From positions 62,001-126,000 of the forward strand of contig JAOALB010000007.1 of NCBI GenBank assembly GCA_025331125.1: DNA of 64,000 nucleotides. Direction: 5' to 3'. A program made the position numbers and the translations under genes. Source of the stretch: Mycogone perniciosa (taxonomy: Eukaryota > Ascomycota > Sordariomycetes > Hypocreales > Hypocreaceae). Shown here piece after piece: positions 55,817 through 64,000 of the stretch; position 1 is the first letter of the stretch; the number at the start of each line of letters is the position of its first letter. Below the pieces are notes generated by a model. It saw only the letters and a program-made list of their open reading frames with translations. It was not told where the DNA came from and did not search any database.

Positions 55817-58064
55817 ATGATGGCGACATCGACTCCAACATCTAAACGACATACGCTGTCGGCATCGCTTAGTCCAGGAGACTACATCAGCATCCACGGC
55901 GATCCCTATGCGGCACTCCAGGAATTACAAGACGCATGGAGAAACCGGGAGCATCAAGCACTATGGTCCACAGACAGGATGCCCGAGATCGACCTCGGAG
56001 ATGTAGATTGGCACAAATACGAACCTCCAACGCTGCTGAGAAAAGCGCCGAATGTCTCATCACAGATTCTCCTGGAAATAATTTCATCCTCTGTTGAAAA
56101 TGTTAGGGTTCGAGTTGCTGAGGAGGACCGCCTGAAGCAGGAGGCGCAAGCGGAGGAGGCGCGCAGAATCGCCGAAGAGAAACGGATGGCCAAAGGAAAA
56201 GAACCGTATCTTCCCATCATTATTCGAGAGGAGTCTACAGCGGAGTCGTCCAATCCGACAACGAAGCCGCATCCGCATACAACCTTTGAAACCATTCTTT
56301 CAGTCGACTCCAACTCCTCAAGAGCCAAAGCAGGAAAACATCATAAATTCGCTCTCCGGCGACTATTCCACCGCCATGCTGAAAGGGGCGAAAGCAGTTC
56401 TGCTAGTCCGGCTCGTGAAGCTCTTCATCATAAACTGGAAACAAGGCTGGCTGCCGTCAATCTTGGGTCTGTCGATCTTAAGACGCAGGAAGCCCTCACA
56501 GTCTTGCGAAGAACTAAACTGTTCAAAGCCCCTGATCACAATAAACTCGTGTATGTTTCCAAAGCTCAACCCAGAACTGATCGAACCTGACTAACGGTTG
56601 CATAGGGAATGTGTCTCTTGCTTAGATGATTTCCCCATTCGAGATGTTGTAAAAGCTCCCTGTCATGGTTACTGCCGCGATTGCTTCGTTCGTCTAGTGT
56701 CGGCTGCTGTTCAGAATGAGCAGCAGTGGCCGCCCAAATGTTGCTTGAATCAAATTCCTTTCAAAACGATCCTCAAGAATATACCTGAAGACCTGAAAAA
56801 GACATTCCATGAGAGGTCTACTGAATGGGAGATTCCCGTCAGCGAGCGAGTTTACTGCCATGAGCGGGAATGCGGTGTTTGGATCAAACCCGGCAAAATC
56901 AACCTTGCCACACGTCAGGGGTCCTGCGAACGAGGCCACCTCACTTGCACCATCTGCCGCGGATCTGTTCATGGAACCAACGAGTGCCCTCAGGATCGGG
57001 ACTTGGGCTTGACCAACTTGTTAGCGGAGGAGGAAGGGTGGAAGCACTGCTATTCGTGCCATGCCCTGGTAGAGCATAAGGAGGCATGTCAACACATGAC
57101 TTGCAGGTGCGAGGCGCAATTCTGCTATGTGTGTGGTCTTCAATGGCGAACATGTGGTTGCACAATGCAACAGCTATACGCGATCAAGGAGGCAGCTGAT
57201 GCACGGCGAGAACAACGGCAACTGAGTGAACAAGCAGATGCTATAGAGCTGCGCGAGATTCTTGCACAGATTGAAGAGTTTGAGCGCCAGGAGGCGTTGA
57301 GGCTCGAGCTGGAAAGACAGGAGCAGGAAAGACTGACAGAGGAACGCTGGCAGCTCCAGATCAAGGAAAGGATCAAGCACGAATACATTCGCCGGGCAGA
57401 AGTTGAAGCCAAGTACCGGCAGCTGCGCAAGCTGATGGATGAGCTTCATGAGCTGCAGCAAGTCATGGTTGACTCAAAGCAAGAGGAACAAGCCAAGGAC
57501 CTGGCTGCCGAGGCCGAATTGATGAAGAACCAGCTGATACAGAAGCAGGAAACTGAGCGGGCAGATCTTGATTCACTAATGCTGGTCAAAATGAGAACGA
57601 AGGAGGATGCCTTTGCCAAGGAGTATGTCGTCCGGGTAGCTCAGGAGCGGAAAATGGAAGGGGACTATCTCCAGCAGCTCCAAGATTTCTGGAGCAACGA
57701 GGCCGGTGAGGAGGATAAGATTGAGGCAGGTATGTTGCCATTGCGACGGCGACTCGACCAAGCCCACCGAGCGTGGCAGCAATGGAGGGATGAGCAACTA
57801 GAGGTGTACCGTGTCAAGCTCGAGGATCAACGAACCACAAAGGAGGACATCATGTACAGCACAACGAAGCGAATGGAAGATTCCTTTGCTGACAAAGAGG
57901 AGGAACTGAAGAGACAAATAGTCGCAGAGAAGAAGTGGGTTCGGGAAGTGGTTTTGGAGCGGGAGAGGCTTATTGGTGAGATGGAGGTTCAAGAGATTGA
58001 AGGGGATGCCGATAGCTTGTTCGCGCCAGAACATGAGGAGGAAATGATGATTCAAGCCACATGA
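55817..58064 (+). CDS. RBR-type E3 ubiquitin ligase with long coiled-coil tail
   Basis: Two exons, 55817-56550 and 56606-58064, give 730 aa. The first exon codes a 245-residue polar N terminus including a short charged helix (EEDRLKQEAQAEEARRIAEE). The RBR module starts right after the splice. RING1 is CVSCLDDFPIRDVVKAPCHGYCRDC and on to CC; an IBR-like region (CHERECGVWIKP, CERGHLTCTIC) follows; RING2 is HCYSCHALVEHKEACQHMTC and then FCYVCG, with Cys406 in the position of the catalytic thioester Cys. RBR ligases pass ubiquitin through that Cys. Residues 430-720 form an almost continuous Glu/Gln/Arg-rich coiled coil. The fungal RBR family is large and substrates are unknown. The start is the first of two adjacent ATGs (MMATST). 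Confidence 0.9.
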
Positions 58065-59235
58065 ACGGGGCCTTGGCAGCCGCCTCCTGGTATTTTGCAT
58101 CTTATGTACGGAGTACAAATCGCACATAGGCTGCCGGACTATTTAGAATACTAGTATGATAGAAACCTGGAAGCAAGCGAAGGATCGAGTTGTCTCCCCT
58201 GTCCGATAGGAAGGATAGTATTGTCAAGTCAGGCAGCTTACAAAGATGAACCATGGTGCTGACGATGGAGACAGTACGAGTACTAGGGCTAGTCCACTCT
58301 GATTGTTGGCCTTTTAGGCTCAGGTGAGGACGGTGATGTGCCACGTGCCTCGTCCTCCAGCCCTATTGTGGGGAAATGAAAATGCGGTTTCATGGGGAGA
58401 ACAGCACTAATATCTCGGGTCGGAGGATGGAGAATGGAGGAGGCATTTGTGCGTCAATGAGACATGACAGATGTCAGCACTACTAGCAATATAACACTGC
58501 CGGATCATACTACCTAATGTAGTATCAATTTGCATATACTACTACTCCTTAGGGAGTGGCAGCTACCTACCTGGTCATGGCATCAAATCCGACACAGATA
58601 GAGCCAGATGATCAGATTATAATGGCAAATAAACGTCTGGGAAGAGATAAAGGTCAAGCTTCTAAGCAAAAGCCAAGATGGAGAACCAAGATCAGTTGGC
58701 CCTGGCCAGCGACACTAGTCAAACGCTTGGCGAAACGCGCCAAAACATTTTATGGAGCCTTTATTTTTACATTCTTTTTTTTCCCCGTTGACCGAAACAA
58801 AGAAAGGCCCGTGATTTTCCCGATTTGAGGATGATGTTGCTTTGTTGAAAGCGCACCCCAGACTTTCCCGAACGGCGATTCCGACAGGGGAGGCTTGCTC
58901 CTAGGCTGGCTAGCAGTAAGGAGTTTATTCATCTAACTCCGAAATCCATACTGTTATTGCTGCTGCTGCTACGTTGCTATTTCGGAGAAAATGATCGTAC
59001 GATAAGGCTATGTAATGCACCAACCAATACGAAGTCTGAAGTGGTCAATGTACGAGTACTAGTCTAGTTCTTTGTGTAGAGGACGCAAAAGATCTTCATC
59101 TTCATCTTCATCTAAGAGTGCCCCTTGCAGCTCTCGGTCTCACGGAGACTTGAGTACTCCGTAATGCTACTTGTAATACTACTGCTAACAACACAGAGGC
59201 AGCCAAGCAGCTCAGCAAATAACTATGGACTGCTA

Positions 59236-59257
59236 GTACTCCGTACGTACTTCGTAC
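59236..59257. repeat. Abutting GTAC-TCC-GTAC and GTAC-TTC-GTAC elements
   Basis: Two exact 11-mers stand head to tail without a gap: 59236-59246 with TCC centre, 59247-59257 with TTC centre. Confidence 0.9.
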
Positions 59258-59470
59258 TCGGTAGGCTTTCTCTCTCTCCGAATTGCCATCATCCTTCCCG
59301 GCAAATCAACCAGGGGCCGAATGTGTTTGGGAGCTAAGGCCCTACGAGTACAGGGTTGCCGGTTAAGGCGGCCTGTTCAATGCAGCCGGCCGATGCATGC
59401 ATTTCAGCCACACGGCAATTTTCTGTCCCGAGTCGGGGCAACTAGTAATAGTTCTGAAGCTGTGGGAAGT

Positions 59471-59488
59471 GTACGGAGTACGGAGTAC
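59471..59488. repeat. Overlapping GTAC-GGA-GTAC-GGA-GTAC
   Basis: Two exact 11-mers share their middle GTAC, giving three GTAC boxes at 7-bp period. Confidence 0.9.
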
Positions 59489-60392
59489 AGCCTCCCTCTC
59501 TATGCATGGCTCATACTGCCTGTGTGCCAGCATACCCTTGAGTTTGTGATTGAGAATAGATGAGACCTGCAGTAACGAATAGGAAACCCGGTGAACTGTG
59601 CTAAGGACGATCAACAGTCGTGGCGCATGAAACACTCAAGGGTTGGGAATGTATCATGCCTGAATCAAGGCGAGTCGCCGCATTGACTGCCCAAGGCTTG
59701 GAGTGCTCAGCATGATGATTCACACAATGTTCGTTCCCAACACTAAAATAGATAGGACAAAAATTAAATTACAGAAACAGTCTCGGATGCAAAGGGTGAG
59801 ATCTAAGTTTTTTCCTCATTTCGGAAATCTTACTCGGCTAATTCCACATATTGTCATAGAGAGCTTCCTATCTATCTTCGAGCATACGGAGTACAATGTA
59901 GGGATGCTATTGCACGCCTGAAAATAGAAACATAACAACACATCTGAAGTCTCCGATACCTGTAATGGTTTCAGCATGAGAGGCCAGCAACGTCCCTGTC
60001 CGAGCCTGAGCCTGAAAAGAAACATCGTGGTGTCTCAGGCAGAAACTCTCCCGAAGCTTTCTAAAACAAATAGCCTGGGGCTAGTGGTCACCAGTCTGCC
60101 ACATTTCGCCGCATGCGGAGAAGGTCTGTTCCGGAGAATGAAGAATAGGCTGCTTATGAAGTACGCCCCTCTGCTTCTATAAACAGAACTCCAATAACAT
60201 TGACCTGTCAGCATGTCAGTAATCAGCCCTCTCGGAATGATACCGCTCCACGCCCTCCCCATACACGCCCCCAACAGGGCAACAAGGGGCCGTTTTAGGT
60301 TGTTTTCGTCTTTGCCCATCGAAGATGACAAGGGAAGCCCGACATTGGGCTGAGGGGGCGAATACTAATCGCGAGTCCGGAGAGTCATGGCG

Positions 60393-60400
60393 TATATAAG
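60393..60400 (+). promoter_or_regulatory. TATA box of the cupredoxin gene
   Basis: TATATAAG lies 162 bp upstream of the ATG at 60562 and fits the strong TATA consensus. Confidence 0.6.
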
Positions 60401-60434
60401 AACATGTTCGTTCCCCAGAGGCTGTGGATTGTTC

Positions 60435-60463
60435 AACAAACAAACAAACAAACAAACAAACAA
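60435..60463 (+). repeat. CAAA repeat in the leader of the cupredoxin gene
   Basis: About seven tandem CAAA units lie between the TATA box and the start codon, probably within the 5' UTR. A/C-rich unstructured leaders are common in highly expressed fungal genes. Confidence 0.8.
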
Positions 60464-60561
60464 GCTAATTGATATCACAAAGCATCACTCGCTCTCTCCA
60501 TCTCACTATCTTTAAGTCTATAACACTGCAAAAGGATATATCCGCTTCCTAAACAGCCAAA

Positions 60562-61255
60562 ATGCACTTCACCACTCTCGCTGTCGCTACCCTCTCCGCT
60601 GTTGCCAGCGCTAAGACCATCCGTGTCGATGTTGGCAATGGTGGCTTGACCTTCCAGCCCGCCGATATCAAGGCTGATGTTGGTGATGTCCTGGAGTTCC
60701 ACTACTTCCCTCGCAACCACTCCGTCGTTGCCGCCGACTTCGCCACCCCTTGCCAGCCCAAGGCTCAGGGCGGTTTCTTCTCCGGCTATGTTCCCGTTTC
60801 TGCTGGCGAAAGCGTGAGTCTTCCCTCGTCATATGTCATGTATAGACTTCGAGACTGCTATAGACATGACTCGCTAACACCCCCCATAGAACCAGGTCTT
60901 CCAGGTCACCGTCGCCGACACCAAGCCCATCTGGTTCTACTGCTCCCAGGCCACTCACTGCAAGGCTGGTATGGTTGGTTCCGTCAACGCCAACGCCAAC
61001 AAGACCCTCGCCGAGTTCAAGGACGCTGCCTCCAAGGTCACCTCCATCTCCGCCCCTGCCAGTGTCTTCGGAGGCACCCTGAAGACCAGCGGCTCCGACT
61101 CCAACGCCTCCGGCGTCGCCAGCCCCAGCACCAGCGCCACCCGCACCGGTGGTCCCTCTGCCACCACTGTTCCCGGATCCGGCGCTGCCTCTATCGGCTC
61201 CATGACCGGTTTCCTTGCCGCTGCCGTCGTCATGGCTGTTGGCATTGCCGCATAA
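60562..61255 (+). CDS. Secreted cupredoxin-domain protein, likely GPI-anchored
   Basis: Two exons, 60562-60813 and 60890-61255, give 205 aa. Residues 1-17 (MHFTTLAVATLSAVASA) form a signal peptide. The cupredoxin fold follows: TIRVDVGNGGLTFQPADIKA, FHYFPRNHSVVAADF with the first copper-ligand-type His, and IWFYCSQATHCKAGMVGSVN with Cys and His at the sites of type I copper ligands; Met follows shortly. The Ser/Thr/Ala-rich stretch after about residue 135 and the final hydrophobic tail (FLAAAVVMAVGIAA) suggest a GPI anchor with the omega site near SGAAS. Fungal extracellular serine-rich proteins of this type coat the cell wall; copper binding is inferred. The strong TATA box, CAAA-rich leader and C-ending codon bias suggest high expression. 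Confidence 0.9.
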
Positions 61256-61527
61256 GCGTCCGGTTTTTAGTATGTTGAGGCTGGGAAGTAATGGGTAGAT
61301 GGAAACTCTTGTACGAAGGACTAACTCTATGTACGATGGTCTGCAAAAGTTAGCAATGATCCATGGGTCTGTATTTTATAATAATTCTATTCTTCCCTTT
61401 TTGGTCAATCGATAAATAGATGCTGTGGATGGCAATTCCCACACTTTCTTGTCTTCAAATGCACTCTTGATCAGGAAGTTCAAAGTGATAGTTTACAAAT
61501 GAAAATCAGTCTGTAGAAGACCTGGTA

Positions 61528-62702
61528 TTATATCTTCTTGAGCTCCTCTTCAATCGTGGCCCACACTTGAGGCGACACGTCTCCTCCAATCCAATAGTTC
61601 CCATCATGATCCTTACCCAGCACAATGAACCAACTAATTTTGGTGGCACTGGAATTCAGCGCTACTCGCCGCGTCTTGGGCTCTGGCAACATGACCATTC
61701 GAGTAACCCACGCAGCCAGCACATCAGCTTCGCTGACAAAGGACTTCTCTGCGCCGCTGCCACTTTCAACGGCCTCTTCTTGGGCTCGGACGTGAATCTT
61801 GTCCAATGTGTCTTTGGGAAGGAAGAGGATCCGCGTCTCCACGACTGGGCTCCGAATCGCGTCCTTGGCAAACCGGCAGAGGAACATGGCCAAGTTCACC
61901 CCCTTGAGGCGCATTTTCTCAATAACGAGTTCTTCCTGCTTCCCTCCATTCTGGATCTTCGGGTCTGCGGCATCCCACAACACGTCTGTCCGCGTGCCGA
62001 GCACTGAGGGGACTTCGTCCTCCCTCCCAGCCAGAACGAGTGACCAGGCGTGAAGCAACGCCTGCTGTCCGAAGGCATCCATCAATGTATGAGGCCATGC
62101 AAGTCCCACAATCGTCGCATCGTTGAAGGAAATGACGTGCAGGGATAGCTGCGGTGTATCTCGGCGTATCAATTCCTCAATGGTCGCAGGTATGTCCGCC
62201 TCAACAATCAGATCATGAAAGCCAGGAGGTTCAGGTTGGATGGAGGGCCCATCGGTTGGCTTAGGGAGACCAGATGCTACCGGGTGTTCGTCAATGCCCA
62301 TTTCGAGAACAGTGTGGGAAAATGCCACAGCTGGTCTCTCGACTGTGAACTGCTTCGGAACATGGATCTCGAGCTTTCCATCGCCCTGAAGTACACTTTA
62401 GCATTCCATCCGGTTATATCCACAGAAAAAGCATGAGCCTTCTGGTGTTATCTTCTCCATACCTTGAAACGCAGCCGGCCGCCAAGTTTCCTCCAGTCCC
62501 CAATCTCTAGAAGCCTTGAGAGAGCATCATGTAGCTTGTTGGCATCAAGAACATCATTGAATCGCATCGTCCATGCTAAGACGAATTTGCGGGCATCCTC
62601 GGTGCCGTCCAGCATGTGTACGGGGTAGACGTCATCGTCCGGAACAGCAGCAGGAGACGGCTTCCGCTCAGACGATCCAAGGAGTCCGCGTAGCACTGCC
62701 AT
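61528..62702 (-). CDS. BAHD-like acyltransferase, shortened
   Basis: Two exons, 62702-62463 and 62385-61528, give 365 aa; the join reads RLRFKGDGKLEIHVPKQFTV. N-terminal half: YPVHMLDGTEDARKFVLAWT, RLLEIGDWRKLGGRL, and the catalytic HxxxD as WPHTLMDAFGQQALLHAW. These belong to the fungal transferase (PF02458/trichothecene acetyltransferase-like) group that acylates alcohols or amines from acyl-CoA. The second half is short: after VLAAWVTRMVMLPEPKTRRV the text moves directly to a typical C-terminal segment ending GGDVSPQVWATIEEELKKI. About 100 or more residues, including a DFGWG-like structural motif, are not seen. The frame stays open, so it is kept as a CDS, but activity is doubtful. Confidence 0.75.
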
Positions 62703-63116
62703 GATAGCTATCGAATTAGTGGCTATTCAGCAATACTATCATTGGCTTACCCACCGAGATATCTCCAGAACCTCACACAACACGGACAATTCTCTCCCTT
62801 TTAAGGGATGGACGTCCGATTCCTTTCATGGTCTCGTTGACTGGGAGACTGTGTGACATTCCTGGTTCCAAGACATAATACCTTCTGTATCCATCTAAAT
62901 CAAATGGTTGACTCTGTTTTGACTGAGACTGCTTTGTTTATTCAAGGTGGAATGAATGAGCTCAGACAACTATTAACTACCTGTACTAAGGAAGGCTAGT
63001 GGGGCAAAAAGGAATGATCTCAAAACACACTCCCCACCTCATACTTTCACAAGACACACATATTTCCTACACTTATTGTTGGCTCTCAGCCGCCTCCACA
63101 AGCGTTAAGGGAGAAC
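62703..63116. other. Divergent intergenic region (414 bp)
   Basis: Promoter space between the acyltransferase and dihydrouridine synthase genes; no element recognised. Confidence 0.55.
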
Positions 63117-64000
63117 ATGGGGTCTCTCGGCCGAGAGGAGGCTATGCCTTCACCACAGTAAGTCCTTTGAGTGACTCGGACGGCAAATGGCTATGGAAAA
63201 ATTTCGATCTCTAGGGTAGGTCACTAACTCACGCACGTCTTAGTCCTCTCAAGATCTTTAATGCTGCGAAGAAGCAAGACAAGTTCATCTATGCGTGTGC
63301 GCCCATGGTGCGCTATAGCAAGGTAATTATGAGCGAGCTCCGCATGCGTTCATGAGACTGACTCGGAATCTTGAGCTTGCCTTTCGCCAAACCGTTCACA
63401 AATATGGCGTTGACTTGTGCTGGACACCCATGATCCTGGCCAAGGAATTCAACAGGAATCAATTCGCCAGAGACAGTGGTATGTTGCTTCTATGAACAAA
63501 CAAGACTGCAAGGGCAAGGATACCAACTTGTAATAGATCTCACAATCTCAACCCAAGGCCACCAGCCTCCCACCATCGTTCAATTTGGCGCAAATGTCCC
63601 CCAGGAACTCGCCCGCGCATCTACCCTCGTGGCTCCCTATGTCGCCGGCGTGGACTTGAACTGCGGATGCCCTCAATCATGGGCTTGCGCGGAGACTCTT
63701 GGAGCCGCACTGATGGAGAAGAGAGAACTTGTGCGCGACATGGTGGTTGAGACAAGACAACGACTAGCCCAGGATGGCTGGGATGTGGGCAAGGATGAGC
63801 ACATGGACAGCCCAAAAGGACGGAGTGTGAGTGTAAAGATCAGAGTTCATGATGACTTGAGGTATTTCGGAATCCAACACCATACGGCCGTGCCTTATGC
63901 TAACACCTGTCCGTGTAGGAGGACGATGGACTTCTTGGACACAGTCATAGGTCACCCTCAGAACCGCCTTGTCGACTGGATCACAATACACCCAAGAACA
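63117..64000 (+). CDS. tRNA-dihydrouridine synthase, DUS4-like, 5' part only
   Basis: Exons 63117-63157, 63244-63322, 63376-63478, 63537-63861 and 63919 to the window edge. The first codes MGSLGREEAMPSP; the joins give PLKIFNAAKKQDKFIYACAP, MVRYSKLAFRQTVHKYGVDL and NQFARDSDLTISTQGHQPP. Family marks are CAPMVRYSKLAFR near the N terminus, IVQFGANVPQELARA, and VAGVDLNCGCPQSWA with the conserved Cys used as general acid in uridine reduction. SVSVKIRVHDDLRRTMDF follows, with the Lys/Arg of the FMN site. DUS4 enzymes reduce U20a and U20b of the tRNA D loop with FMN. The gene continues beyond 64000, so the C terminus cannot be judged. Confidence 0.9.

Larger units (their letters stand above)
58065..60561. 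other. Intergenic region rich in GTAC-N3-GTAC elements (2.5 kb)
   Basis: No supported gene; the open frame from about 58577 (MASNPTQIEPDD) has no family features. There are exact 11-mers at 58106, 59236, 59247, 59471 and 59478, TACGAGTAC elements near 58275, 59051 and 59342, and a CTTCAT run at about 59095-59113. The last 170 bp are the cupredoxin promoter. Confidence 0.5.

Noticed and set aside
58577..58828. 83-aa open frame starting MASNPTQIEPDD
   Set aside because: Basic and low complexity at its end (FIFTFFFFPV comes from a T-tract); no family similarity and no splice context.
60562..61278. 238-aa reading of the cupredoxin gene without splicing
   Set aside because: Reads through the 76-bp intron into a His/Arg-rich shifted frame; splicing restores the cupredoxin and GPI tail.
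1..64000. CRISPR array, transposase or reverse-transcriptase genes, secondary-metabolite backbone genes
   Set aside because: No spaced direct repeats and no such protein motifs on either strand; the repeats seen are microsatellites and the short GTAC-type words.

Overview
The window is nuclear DNA of a filamentous ascomycete (Pezizomycotina). Nearly every gene is interrupted by short GT..AG introns of about 50-160 bp, coding sequence is close to balanced in GC, there are no operons or Shine-Dalgarno sites, and several proteins belong to fungal families (RTC4-domain protein, DUF3602 GRGGAGN protein, PSI-domain membrane protein, LRR/PP2C/cyclase-type adenylate cyclase, fungal RBR ligase with coiled-coil tail). 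The protein set looks most like a Sordariomycete, perhaps Hypocreales. That placement is inference from recognised protein style, not from a search.

Layout: an HpcH/HpaI aldolase tail (1-390), a glutaredoxin-like protein, a CHORD/CS co-chaperone, a DUF3602 protein, an Atg22-like vacuolar effluxer, a BAH-PHD chromatin reader (7.9-9.4 kb) and F-actin capping protein beta (10.4-11.4 kb). A 4.9 kb gene-free stretch follows. Then come an atypical NAD(P)-binding epimerase-like protein (16.3-17.6 kb), a calycin-like protein, a CBS-domain protein, a mitochondrial phosphate carrier, a Ubp9/13-type deubiquitinase (26.2-28.7 kb), the ER mannosyltransferase ALG12 and the adenylate cyclase (31.9-38.7 kb, 2144 aa). 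After another 3.2 kb gap come a GH13 alpha-glucosidase, an RTC4-domain protein, dynamitin, the molybdopterin synthase small subunit, a PSI-domain protein, a 777-aa protein of unknown function and a small SDHAF1-type LYR protein whose two exons are both very short. The last part holds a fumarylacetoacetase-family enzyme, an RBR E3 ligase, a secreted cupredoxin with a likely GPI anchor, a shortened BAHD-type acyltransferase and the 5' part of a DUS4-type tRNA dihydrouridine synthase.

The genes are a normal mix of housekeeping functions: signalling (cAMP), cytoskeleton (capping protein, dynamitin), protein quality control (CHORD, UBP, RBR), mitochondria (phosphate carrier, SDH assembly), N-glycosylation and tRNA modification. 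I see no secondary-metabolite cluster, transposon ORF, CRISPR array or convincing tRNA.

The strongest unexplained signal is not a gene. An 11-bp near-palindrome, GTAC-GGA-GTAC (reverse GTAC-TCC-GTAC), with a GTAC-GAA-GTAC variant, occurs exactly at least 15 times and many more times with one mismatch. All exact copies are in intergenic DNA. It is far above chance for an 11-mer in 64 kb. All exon joins were worked out by hand from splice consensus, reading phase and family similarity; total CDS lengths were checked to be multiples of three.
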